DNA of 64,000 nt from Rattus norvegicus. Lineage: Eukaryota > Chordata > Mammalia > Rodentia > Muridae. The notes beneath the pieces are model-generated. The model saw only the letters and a program-made list of their open reading frames with translations, did not search any database and had not been told where the DNA came from. The position numbers and the translations under genes were made by a program. Location: NCBI RefSeq assembly GCF_036323735.1, contig NC_086020.1, forward strand, positions 89,786,210 to 89,850,209, in the 5' to 3' direction. Positions 38,116-49,893 of the stretch are shown piece by piece (position 1 is the first letter of the stretch; every line of letters begins with the position of its first letter).

Positions 38116-38234
38116 AAAATTGATGACTAGAGGGTTCAGGATTTAGCTCAGTGGGAGAGCGCTTGCCTAGGAAGCCCAAGGCCTTGGGTTCGGTCCCCAG
38201 CTCCGAAAAAAGAAAAAAATAAAATTGATGACTA
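38116..38234 (+). mobile_element. ID SINE (BC1-type) with 14-bp TSD
   Basis: The ID body starts at about 38130 ('gagggttcaggatttagctc') and contains 'gagagcgcttgcctaggaag' and 'ggttcggtccccagctccga' with an A-rich tail. The 14-bp TSD 'aaaattgatgacta' is perfect at 38116-38129 and 38221-38234. Confidence 0.96.
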
Positions 38235-38904
38235 AATATAGGAAATGAGGAATACAAGTAATGAAGAAGAAGGAGAAATTGTGCATAAAATGATAAAATT
38301 TAGTATAATATCAGTATTCCTCTATAATATTAGTAGCAGGATAATTATGTCTGTATTGAGATATGCACATGCATGTTTATCATATGTTTATCTTCTACTC
38401 TACCTTCTGTGTATCCTGTTCTCTTTCCTAACTTACTATATTGCCTAATTAAATTGTCTTATTTATTTTTATAAATCTGAAATCTCAAAAGAAAGAAAAT
38501 AGCAGTTTCTCAAATAAAACCCTGTTATGTTATTAATTGATACTCAGCAATACTCAGACTCATATTGAATTCTATGCCTCATACAGAAGTCATTTCCCAA
38601 AGTATTAAAAATTAAATGTAAATGCTAAACTATACACTAAAAAGTACTTTAGAATGAATCAAGAAATATACATTCATTGTCATGGGCTGTTCTAGCTTCA
38701 TGGATATATAACCTCTTGGAGTGGCAGATTACTTAGAGCCATTCATTGCACATAAAGAAGGAAACCAGAGTGAAATAGGATAAATTTAATTTCAAACTCA
38801 GTATGTGTGAGACTGAAAGTCTAGGATGAGGATCTAGCTGTTTTTAACTCATTTCTTCAGCAAGATTTCAGATATCTTAAGAAAATGGGCCTAGATCTTC
38901 CTTT
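38235..38904. other. Non-coding stretch, no gene seen
   Basis: AT-rich, with no recognisable repeat. A 67-codon frame at 38245-38448 has no domain. Confidence 0.5.
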
Positions 38905-40340
38905 TTCTTTTAAAATTTTTCTTTTAAATTTTTTCTTTTATTGAATTTTTCTTTATTTACATTTCAAATGTTATACCTTTTCTCGGTTTTCCCTCCAGAA
39001 ATCCCTATCCTATCCCCTGTCCCATCCCCCTGCTTCTATGAGGGTGTTCTCCCACCCACACACCCACTCCCTCCCTTCTCCCCGACACTGGGGCATCAAT
39101 TCTTCAGAGGACCAAGGGTCTATCTTCCCACTGATGCCTAACAAGGCCATCCTCTACTTCATATGTAGCTGGAGACATCCGTCTCTCCACGTGTGCTCTT
39201 TGGGTCCTCTGGGGTGTCTGGTTGGTTGGTTTATATTGTTGTTCTTCCTATGAAATTGCAAACCCCTTCAGCTCCTTCAGTCCTTTCTCTAACTCCTTCT
39301 TTGGGGGCCCCATTCTCAGTCCAATGAATGGCTGCGAGCATCCACCTCTGTATCTTTCAGGCTCTGGCAGAGCCTCTCAAGAGACAGCTATAACAGACTC
39401 CTGTCACCATGCACTTCTCGGCATCCCCAACTGTGTCTGGGTTTGGTGACTATATATGGGACAGATTCCCAGGCGGGGCAGTTCTGGATGGCCTTTCCTT
39501 CATTTTCTGTTCCACATTTTGTTTCCATATTGCCTCCTGTGAGTATTTTATTCCCCCTTTTAAGAAGGACTGAAGCATCCACACTTTGGTCTTCCTTCTT
39601 CTGAAGCTTCATGTTGTCTGTAAATTGGACCATGGGTTTTCCAAGTTTTTGGGCTAATTTCTGCTTATCACTGTGTAATTGTGTGTTCTTTTGTGATTGG
39701 GTTACTTCACTCAGGATAATATTTTTAGTTCAATCTGCTTGCCTAGGAATTTCATGAAGTCATCATTTTTAATAGCTGACTAGTAGTGTTTAAATCCATT
39801 GTGTAAATGTACCATATTTTCTGTATCCATTCCTCTGTTGACATACATCTGGATTCTTTCCAGCTTCTAGTTATTATAAATAAGGCTGCTATGAGCATAG
39901 TAGAGCATGTATCCTTGTTACAAGTTGGAGTATTTTTTGGGTATATGCCCAGAAGTGGTATAGCTGGATCTTCAGGTAGTACTATGTCCAATTTTCTGAG
40001 GCCCTGCCAGACTGATTTTCATAGTGATTGTATCAGCTTGCAATCCCATCAAAAATGGAGGAATGTTCCTTATTCTCCACTTCCTTACCAGAATCTGATG
40101 TCACCAGAGTTTTTGATCTTAGCCATTCTGACTGGTGTAATTTAGAATCTCACAGTTGTTTTGATTTGCATTTCCCTGATGACTGAGGATGACAAACATT
40201 TCCTTAGGTGATTCATGGCCATTCTGTTTTCCTCAGTTGACAACTCTTTGTTTAGTATTTATGTAAAAATACTTTTACTTGATTATTTGGAGTCTAACTT
40301 CTTGAGTTCTTTGTATATAATGGGCATTAGTCCAAGAACA
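38905..40340 (-). mobile_element. L1: 3' UTR and ORF2 C-terminal part (3' segment of an inverted insertion)
   Basis: The antisense strand carries the A-rich tail (T-rich at 38905-38945), the 3' UTR to about 39750, and then the ORF2 C-terminus. Its translation includes EDPAIPLLGIYPKNTP and MSTEEWIQKIWYIYTM, hallmarks of L1 ORF2. At about 40340 it switches abruptly to sense-orientation ORF2. Broken frames make it non-functional. Confidence 0.92.
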
Positions 40341-41805
40341 CATTAAATAAGCATCTATCATGATCAAGTAGACTTCATCCCAGGATGCAGGGATGGTTCA
40401 ATATATGGAAATCCATCAATGCAATCCACTATATAAACAAACTCAATGAAAAAAAAAACCACATGGTCATCTCAATAGATGTCGAGAAAGCATTTGACAA
40501 AGGTCGACACCCCTTCATGGTAAAAGTCTTGAAAAGATCAGGAATTCAAAGCCCATACTTAAACATAGTAAAAGCAATATAATATACTGCAAACCAGAAG
40601 CCAACATCAAATTAAAGGAAGAGAAACATGAAGTAATCCCACTAAAATCAGGGACTAGACAAGGCTGTCCACTCTCTCCCTACCTATTCAATATAATACT
40701 TGAAGTCCTAGACAGAGCAATTAGACAACAAAAGGAGGTCAAGGGATACAAATTGGAAAGGAAGAAGTCAAAATATCACTATTTTCAAATGATAGGAAAA
40801 TTTACCTGTGACTCCAAAAATTCCACAAGAGAACTCGAAAACCTGATGAACAACTTCAGGAAAGCAGCTGAATATAAAATTAACTCAGACGAATCAGTTG
40901 CCTTCATCTACTCAAAGGCTGAGAAAGAAATTAGGAATCAACAGTTTTCACAGTAGTCACTAATAATATAAAATACCTTGGTGTGTCTTCAACCAAGCAA
41001 GTGAAAGATCTGTATGACAAGAACTTGAAGTCTGTGAAGAATTCAAAGAAGATCTCGGAAGATGGAAAGATGTCCCATGCTCATGGATTGACATGATTAG
41101 TATAATAAAAATGAACATCTTGCCCAAAACAATCTACAGATTCAATGTAATTCTTATCAAAATTCCAACTCAATTCTTCATAGAATTAGAAAGAGAAATT
41201 TGCAAATTCATGTGGAATAACAAAAATTCCAGGACAGCGAAAACTATGGTGGGCATCACCATCCCTGTCCTCAAGCAGAACAACAGAGCAATTGTGATAA
41301 AAAACTGTATGATATTGGAACAGATACAGGCAGGTAAGTCAATGGAATAGCATTAAAACACAGAAATGAATCAATACACCAGTGGTCACTTGATCTTTGA
41401 CAAAGGAGTTGAAACCATGCAGATGGAAACATGATAGCATTTTCAACAAATGGTGCTGTTTCCACTGGAAGTCAGTATGTAGAAGCATGCAAATCTATCC
41501 ATTTTTATCTCCCTGTACAAAGCTCAAGTCTAAGTGGATCAAGAACTGCCACATAAAACCAGATACACTGAAACAAATAGAAGAGAAAGTGGGGAAGAGT
41601 CTCAAACATATGGGTACTAGGAAAAATTTCCTGAATATAAAACTAATGGCTCATGCTCTAAGATCAAAAATTGAGAAACAGGACCTCATAAATTTGCAAA
41701 GCTTCTGTAAGGCAAAAGACAATGTCAGTATGACAAAATGGCAACAAACAGATTGTGAAAAGACCTATACCAATCCAACATCCAATAGAGTGCTAATACC
41801 CAATA
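40341..41805 (+). pseudogene. L1 ORF2 reverse-transcriptase region, inverted 5' segment
   Basis: In sense orientation this is decayed L1 ORF2 reverse transcriptase: translation gives VISIDVEKAFDKGRHPF and IQSPYLNIVKAI, then further ORF2 downstream sequence to about 41800. The catalytic FADD motif is altered to FSND at about 40776-40787, and the frame is broken repeatedly, so it cannot encode an active enzyme. Together with 38905-40340 it forms one insertion with its 5' part flipped. Open frames of up to 155 codons here (41397-41864) are ORF2 remnants. Confidence 0.92.
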
Positions 41806-43183
41806 GATCATTCTCTTATAGAAGCCCTCATCCATGCCTCTTGTGTGCCCTAGAGTTCCTTTAGAAAACTCTTTAAACCTTTTCCTTAAATATATATCTA
41901 AATACATTTATTAAACTCAAAATATTATTCATAAAAAAGAAAAAAGTTCGATGTCTGGTTCTTTGTTTGCCTTGCTTTCCTGGAATTGTCTATTTTTATT
42001 GAAATTTTTTATCCATTTTATTGAAATTGGTTGTTTTTTTCATCCTTATCGAAACCTTAATATTGGCTTTGACTGAGCATCTCCAGTTCAAAGGCAAGTA
42101 CAATATGCATGCATTTAGTACCTTACCAAAGGGGAAAGAACTACTACCTGGAAAGCTGAAATTCCATCAGAATTCATAGTTTCTACTGTAAAGTTCCTTT
42201 CACAAATATCAAAGTCTATAACTTTAATTTCTGTGCTCTGGCACTTAAGATTGTATTATCTATGACATTTCTCAAAGATGAATATTCATGGATTTGACAC
42301 TTATTACAAAATAAGAAACAACTAAGTTATTGTGTTTTCAAAATAGTCCAATTTTAGAACAGTGTTTATTTTTTGAATTATCACAGTGCTTGATAATGTG
42401 CATTGTATAATACAGTGTACTATCTTGAACTTTCCACTCCCTTTAATACGTTGTTTCGGAACAATGTATTACCCAGTTGTCCCAATAAGATGTTCCTAAA
42501 TATCATTATAATTCTTTCCCCCTCAATAGTAATCAGTAATTGCTATATTTTTACAAAGTATGTGTTGCATATTGATAATCTTTATTCACACACACATATT
42601 TCATTCTAGAATGAAGACTCTTTAAACTCCTGCTTCAGAGTTTGTAGAGACAGTCACAGGGAAGATGCTGGATGCTGCAGCCTCTGCCACTGTGTTTCCT
42701 AAGTCAGGTTTAGTGAAACACAATGCAAATCCCCCAGACTTTATATCGTAAGTAGGGCCAAGCATTTCCCTGCTTGACAGAACTCCAGTTCTTTAACTCT
42801 GTTGTAGAAGTTTGTTAATTAGCATTTGTTTATAACATTTTAAGTAGCTCTGCTTAATTACTGGAAACTTGAAATGTGCTGTGTTTTATGGTCTGCAGAA
42901 CATAGCTATTTTAACACTTATGAACTGATGGCAGCGAAGGATGAGCATGAGCAGTTCTTAAATAATTGCCAGATATTGTGTGTATTCTCTGGGTACTACA
43001 GTTGAGGCTTAAATACAGTAATTTCAAAATGTAGGTAAGAAGTTCTATAATGTTTCCCTTAATGAAAAGTATGTTCTCATTAACTTTTAGAATGTTTAGA
43101 ATTTCTTTTCTGTCAACTGAGTTTAACTATATTTACTTGAAATAAGGTAAGGCAGGAAAATAACTTTTTTAAAGTGTGCCAGG

Positions 43184-43186
<3 letters not shown>
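41806..43186. other. Non-coding stretch, no gene seen
   Basis: No repeat is recognised. The interval at about 42610-42960 is less AT-rich and repeat-free and could be a conserved non-coding element, but nothing in the sequence proves it. Confidence 0.45.

Positions 43187-43236
<50 letters not shown>
43187..43236. repeat. (TA)n microsatellite
   Basis: About 25 TA units immediately before the L1 tail at 43.24 kb. Confidence 0.96.
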
Positions 43237-43237
<1 letters not shown>

Positions 43238-43241
<4 letters not shown>

Positions 43242-44045
43242 TTAATTTTAATTTTATTTTATTTGATTGGCTACATTCTTTACATTTCGAATGTTATCCC
43301 CTTTCCAGGTTTCCCCTCTGGAAACACCCTATCCTAGTCCCCATACCTCTGCTTTTATGAGGGTGCTCCTCTACCCACCCACTCTCATCTCACCATTCTG
43401 GCCTTTCCCTACACTGGGGAATGGAGCCTTCATAGGACCATGCTCACTTTTCCCATTGATTCCAGATAAGGATAAGGCCATCCTCTGCTACATACGAGGC
43501 TGGAGCCGTTGGTCCCTCCATGTGTACCCTTTGGTTGGTGGTTTAGTCCCTAGGAACTCTGGGGGATCTGGTTGGTTGATATTGTTCTTCCTACGGGGTT
43601 ACAAACCCCTTCAGCTCCTTCAGTCCTTTCTCTAACTCCTCCATTGGGATCCCCATGCTCAATTCAATGGTTGTTTGTGAGCATCCACCTCTGTATTTGT
43701 CAGGCTCTAGCAGAGCCTCTCAGGAGACAGCTATATCAAGGTCCCGTCAGCAAGCACTTGTTGACATTTGCAATAGTGTCTGGGTTTGGTGACTATATAT
43801 GGGATGGATCCCCAAGTGGGGCTCTCTCTGGATGGCCTTTCCTTCAGTCTCTGCTCACACTTTGTCCGCATACTCTCTTTAGAAGGAGCAATTCTGCATT
43901 GGAAATTCGGATTTGAGTGGGTTGTCCTGTACCTCACCCAGAGGCCTGCCTAACCTCTGGACATAAAGCAGGAGGCTCCCAGGACCCGAAGGGGATGTGA
44001 TTAGCTGAAATTCCCAGCAAAGGGGAGGGAGAATCTGTAGAAACC
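43238..44045 (-). mobile_element. L1 3' UTR with a short inverted 5' end
   Basis: From 43238 to about 43964 the sequence is antisense L1 3' UTR, starting at a T-rich tail. At about 43965-44045 it becomes sense ('ctcccaggacccgaagggga', 'gattagctgaaattcccagc'). The uninverted copy at 36.31-36.42 kb has the same segments in one orientation, and there the end of the flipped piece adjoins the start of the antisense piece. Confidence 0.88.
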
Positions 44046-46534
44046 GTCTTAAACTATTTGGGAAATGCATGAGGAAATTTTACTTATTAATAAAATGCTA
44101 TTTAAACTACTAATTTCATACAAACCGCAGAGAATAGAGAGTCCTTAAGAGTCTCTCATGATAAATTTCTTATCATTCCTTCTGTGCTATTCAAACCCTA
44201 TTACATTGTGTGCGTAGATTTTTTTCCAAAGCAAAAATAACTATTATTACTTCAGTGTGGCATCTTGAAATTCACAATCACTTAGTATGTCTATATAATA
44301 TTATTAACAAAATGTAGTATAATATAAAAAAATGTAACATGTTGGAAAATCGCAAGTGTAAAATACAGGGCTTTATTAGACAATTCTTTAGGCACAGAGA
44401 ACTCTAGAATGGTTTATTGATCGATTCAGAGACTAAGGCACATGTAAAGATTTACTACTTAAAGTGTTTATATGTCTCTTGCCAGCAGTGCTCAAATTAG
44501 CTGAAGGAAACTGTTCTCGAGAAGCTGAAGTTGCTAGCCCAACACCATAAGCAAGCATGCTGGTAATGTACTCTTAAACATGAAATAAAAACTAACATCT
44601 TTTCCTTGTTTTTCATCAGCCCAAATGGTAATAGAGTATACAATTTATACCAATATAATCATGTCTTGCTAAAACTACTCTTTATAATCAACAGCATCCT
44701 TTAGACCTTTCTTACAAGACTTTGTGACTGTGAAATTCTCACAAGGTTTATAAAGTTCTTCAGGGATTGGCAATAGAATAAATCTATTGTCAAAAGTGAT
44801 TATATGAACTTGTCATTTTACCCTAGGCCTTCTGTCACTCTGTCCTTACTAGATGTTCAAACTCTGTATGTAACTTGCACCTGAAGGCATATGCTGGAGA
44901 ATAACACTTCCTCAAATAGAGAGCATGGTGCAAGGGAAGAATAAATAAATGTTCTAGTACATAAAACATGTATGCCAGAATTCATAGGGTTTTTTTTAAA
45001 CTTATTACGGTGGTATTGATGAATAGTATATATCTGAGATTAATTGAGTGCTTCTATGTCCTCAGAACTCACAGTACATTTTTTTACATAAATACTTTTA
45101 TGAATCTCTTTTTCTTAATAATTTATGTGTTTTTCTGATGTGTCTGAATGGAACAATTTAATGAGTAAGAAGTCACACTTTTAAAAGGCAGTCTGCTAAG
45201 TGTATGAAGAGATCAAGCACACTTTTATCCAGCTATAGTTTTAAAAATAACAACACTAAAATAAATGTGTCAATTTTATAGGCAGGCCAATTTTTCTTGG
45301 TTTTGTGCTTTTATGGATAAAAACCCTTGAGACAAAAGGTAAAGGTCTTGACTATAAATATATCAGTATTTCCCAGAGATCTAGTTTTATTTTTTTGGAT
45401 AAGTAGAATGATGCATCTTTGCATGGTTATCACAAAGCCCTCTTTTCATGTGCTTGCATTTACTAAAACTACAGAGAATTTCTGAAAATAATTGTATTTT
45501 ATCTAGGTATTTAGTTTAGTTAGCTTATATCAGAGATGATTTCTAAGTATGGATGATTTTCTCATGAGAAATGATATGCAATTTTCAAATGTATTATTTT
45601 TTTATCACAACTTAGAAAGGATGCAGCTGGTATACAACATATGAAAGGGATGAATCTAAACATCTTATAATGCATAGTATAGGATTGTAATTCTGAGATA
45701 CAGTGTTCTAAGAACTTGGCAACATGTAATACAGAGAAAAAATGACTATCTCTTTATACAGACATAGTGTTTTGCTTAAGAAAGATAATTAAAATATTAA
45801 ACAATTCAATAGCAAAGAATTATAGCTATTTGGGGATACATTAGGAATTCTAAAACTCAGGAGATAAAGGAGATGCGGATTTCAAGTGTGAGGTTAGCAT
45901 GTATAGTAAAATGAATTCAAAATAAGAACATGAAATACATGGTTAAGTCCTTCTTGAAAAATTAAGGCCTTGGGATAAATATGTTCATGATTAGAGAGAT
46001 CTCAGCATCCTCAAGGCTTTGTTCAGGGTACTCAACGAGTCATTGGGAAAAACAGTAAATAACTTAATTAAAGGAGGCTAACTTTCCATCTCAGAGTGCC
46101 TAGTCTATGCATATGTCCTTTGTGAATTGGAAATTGGTAATTGGGAAATGAATGAACACATAAATGTATGTATATGGAGTGAAAAAACCATTGTGCATAT
46201 AAATGATACATTACCAAATGAAGACTATAATAGTCAAATGAAAAGTAACCAATGTGAAAAGGTCATTAGAAAAAATCTTCATTATATGTAGGACTCTATT
46301 TTACTCTTTCTCTTTCTTCCATTAACCAGGTTATTCTACAGTTCTACCTTACAGAATTAAATTCGCATGTGTAGACCCTCATCCACCTGAACTACTTTTA
46401 TGTTTACCCTCATCCTTTTAAAAGGTTCCCTACTTTGCAGAGAAAACTTAAATAAGTTTTATACTGATCTCATTTTTCAGGTTATGCTTCTACCCTTGTG
46501 ACTTCCTATGTATTATGTACGTACAGCAAATGTA
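44046..46534. other. AT-rich non-coding stretch
   Basis: No gene or recognisable repeat is seen. Confidence 0.5.
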
Positions 46535-46915
46535 GTAGTTACTTTCCTTTGTTCTGATAACACACTGTAACCAAGGCAACGCATGGATGAAAACATTGAA
46601 TTTTAAGCTTATGTTTTAGAGGATTAGAGTCTCGGATGGTGGTGCAAAGGCACAGGAGCAAGAACAGTGAGAACTTACATCTTGATTTGGAAGAAGCAGA
46701 AAGGAGGTGGAGAGGAGAAAGGAAAGGAGGGACAAGGAGAAGGAGAGTGAGAGTGAGAGGGAGAAGTTGGAGATGAGCTTTGAAACCTCAAAGCTCAACA
46801 TATGTCTTCCAGTAAGGCCACAATCCTAATAGTTTTCTATCAGTTCTACCCACTGGAAACCAAGTATTCAAATGTATGTCCTATAAAAGCCATCTCATTC
46901 AAACCACCACATGCA
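46535..46915 (+). repeat. Abundant rodent interspersed repeat
   Basis: 'tagtagttactttcctttgt' is followed by 'aaccaaggcaacgcatggat', 'gaacttacatcttgatttgg', a GA-rich patch at about 46680-46765, 'ttgaaacctcaaagctcaac' and 'ctcattcaaaccaccacatg'. This order is familiar from a very common rodent repeat related to the one at 33.87 kb. I do not assign a family name. Confidence 0.6.
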
Positions 46916-47419
46916 GTACAGCATAATATTGCCCAAAGTAAACATATATAGATTTTTTTACAGTGCTCATGTGATTATTTCAAAGACTGAAATCTCTATA
47001 CACGAGTCTTTTCAACAGCTCATGTAAGCAAGGTCTCAGAGTATCATAGATACCTCAATTGTATCTTATTCCTATTACTGAAACACTAACATTTTCATTT
47101 TGATATTTAAAATAACCACTTCCTAATAAATACTTTTCTTCAAGCAGTAAAGAAGCTAGCTGTCTAACAAAGATTTCACTTGTCCTGGTCACTAATCATA
47201 GTAGCTTTGCAGCCGCACACTAGGAGACGAAGTCAGGGGATGTGAGCAATGATATCATCTCCTGCTTGAACTTGTAAAGCAGAGGACTACCTTCTGATAT
47301 GTATAAAATCATGGTTTTCAGGAAGTGACTGGACCATGAGCATTCTGCCTTCATCATTTTGTCTTCTACTGATGAGTCTGCAATCTTACTGGGAGAGTGC
47401 GATGTTATAGAAACTGTAG

Positions 47420-47765
47420 AAGTCAGGGTCTCCCTGCTGTAACTTTATCTCTGGAGTTGGATTCTTAGAGGATGTATCTTATCCTCTGACCTGCCCTTTT
47501 TGTCTCCCTGTATCTCCTTTCTAAATGACAAGATGTGAAGGGCTTTCTGACATCCTTGTGTCATTAGATGCTCATTGCTAAGATGTTCTACCTTCTAGAG
47601 GCCAAAACAGTAATTCATCTATCCTTGACCATGAGCTGAAATTATTAGTGAAGGTACATGCTTTCTCTTTTTCAGTTGGTTTTGTTTGTTTGCTTTGGTG
47701 TGGTTTATTTGTTTGGGGGATTTTGATTGTTTGCTATTTTACCACAGCGATAGAAAGATGACTAG
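47420..47765 (-). repeat. Possible antisense copy of the same repeat group
   Basis: The end 'gctattttaccacagcgata', then 'gaaagatgactagct', resembles the reverse complement of the 'tttctgttgctatgataaaa' terminus seen at 33.87 kb. The rest is diverged. Confidence 0.35.
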
Positions 47766-48719
47766 CTTAGAACGAGAGGGAACTGAAGACAGATTCTTCA
47801 CTTACAAATGATGCTCACAGAAAAATAATATGAGTATTTTTCTTCGTTTCTTCCTACTATTCAATGACAACTTCCAAAATCCACAATTTCTATAGATTTT
47901 AGCAACAGAAAAGTGAGATAATCTGAAAAGACAGACATTATAAATGCTTATTTATAGCACATGAGTAATCAGCAAGCATAATGAATAGATGCATGAAATC
48001 GGCATTGATTTATTAAATCTCTACCATGATATATATGACATTTTGGTACAAAAGAAAAATTTGTTTACTTCAGATATATAAATAATTAATGTAAAATATT
48101 TTTAAAGTTTGTTTACTCTTTAAAGGAATGTATTTGAGGGTACAAAAGTTCTTATGATTATAACTAGTTTTATATTATAGTAATATAACAAGTATTTCTA
48201 TATTAACTAATGTTAGAATCCAAACTCAGGGAATATTAACAAGATATGTCAGAATTTCACATTAATAATTTTATATTTTACTACAGTCAGTTAAATTACC
48301 AAACTGAGATACATTTTTATTTTATAGAGCTGACATTTATTGTGAATTATTAAATTGGCTAGCTATTGTCTGGTTTTGAAAATCCGATTAGTGATATGGA
48401 TCACAAAGAACTCATTGTTTTAGTAGTCTTTGATTCCATCTCAGTACTATGAATTGGGGGGTGCGATACTCTGTTCAGCAAAGATATGATGATATGTTTT
48501 TTAAATAAATAAGTAATAAAATTAAAATATGATCAACATTCCTTTTTTTGTAAAATCCAAAATGCAATATTATGTACTGTTAAAAGTCAGAATTGCCAAA
48601 AAGTGACTACACAGGACTTATGTTATTTAAATATGTGTGATAAATATATTTATAATTAAGTCTCCTTACAAAGCAGATCTGTCCTTGGAATTAAAGGAGG
48701 TAAACTGATGCTTCACAAC
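47766..48719. other. AT-rich non-coding stretch
   Basis: No gene or repeat is recognised. Confidence 0.5.
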
Positions 48720-49893
48720 AAGGGCTGCAGATACCCAGACTCCTGCCACCATATCATACCACCACTCAGCTTGAGCAGGGGTTGGGGGGTACACTCTGGT
48801 CATGTGATCTACATCACAGTGTGAAATTATATGGTAAACAGATGGGTGAGAAAGAGGAGCGGGATGGTTTGAGCTTTTAGTTTACGAGGAGAAGAGGAGC
48901 TGAAGATGTGAGACCGGAGAGAAATACTCTGTTTTAAGTAGCTTGTCCTGCCACCTGAGGTCAAATCCCAGCTTATGCTGCCTCTGAGGTCCATGTCTGG
49001 TCATATGGCCATGCAGCAGCAGGGGTCTGTGTCAATGTTAATGTCTCATAAAACCACTCGAGACCCTGCAGGTGTTCCTGGTCTGGGCTGCTGCCTGGGT
49101 CCATGTTGATGTCCAAGGGCTGTACAGAGCTGGCCCTACACATTACTGGCTGTGACAATATGGAGAGCCAGTCCTTCCTCTCACTCGCTGCAGCACTTAG
49201 GAGATCAGGCCTTACACCATGCCTGTACAGGACAATAGACCTGGCCCTGGTGGTGGTGATGGTGGTGGTAGTGGTGGTGGTGGTGGTGGTGGGAAGGAGT
49301 TGCATTTGAGGGTGAGTCAGCTTGGAGAGAGAAGGCATGAGAGTCTGAGATCTGGTCCTGCCCCTTGCTGAAGCATTGGGTTAACTACAGGAGGCAGTGC
49401 TGGATAGCTTGCCCTGATGGTGTGTGTTAGGGAGAGCTGGCAGGATGAACACCTAGCTACCACTCAGGCCCAGATCCAGGGCTTTGAGTTGACACACCCC
49501 TATATCTAACTCATCTATTAACTACTGGAGCCTGTGAAAGGACCTCTCCAGTATATCTAGAACTACAGGGTGTTCATTACACAGGGCAACGACAAAATAT
49601 TCAAGAGGGGTCTCAGTGAGGAACCAGTTAGTATTGATGGTGCAGCAGAAGCCAGAGGACTGAGAACAGACCAATGACTGCAATACTGTGGGACACACTG
49701 TGACACATTATAGTTTACACAACGAGATTCTTTTTTTGTTTTCCTTAGTTTTATTTTGCTTATTTTGATATTTATTTTCTTTCAGGAGGGAGGTTGCTAG
49801 GGCAGAGGGCAAATAAGAAGGGACAGGGAGATGAGTGGGATTGGGGTATATGATGGAAAAGTCTCAAAGAACCATTAAAAAAATTTAAAAAGA
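48720..49893 (+). repeat. MurSatRep-like dispersed repeat with A-rich 3' end
   Basis: The block contains degenerate internal units around 'gaggtccatgtctggtcata', 'gggtccatgttgatgtccaa' and 'gggctgtacagagctggccc', a (TGG)n tract, and a 3' end 'ggttgctagggcagagggca' through 'gagtgggattggggtata' to an A-rich tail. This matches my memory of the rodent MurSatRep1 dispersed repeat; the name is tentative. The 121-codon minus-strand frame at 48973-49338, which contains PLDINM by chance, is not a Ralyl exon. Confidence 0.6.
49246..49291. repeat. (TGG)n microsatellite
   Basis: TGG triplets with few interruptions, inside the MurSatRep-like element. Confidence 0.93.

Noticed and set aside
41397..41864. 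155-codon plus-strand open frame
   Set aside because: It is a decayed fragment of L1 ORF2 in an inverted insertion, not a host gene.
48973..49338. Minus-strand frame containing PLDINM, similar to the Ralyl/Hnrnpc sequence that follows the first RRM exon
   Set aside because: The match is six residues only, without acceptor site or continued similarity, and the sequence is part of a dispersed repeat. It is not the next Ralyl exon.
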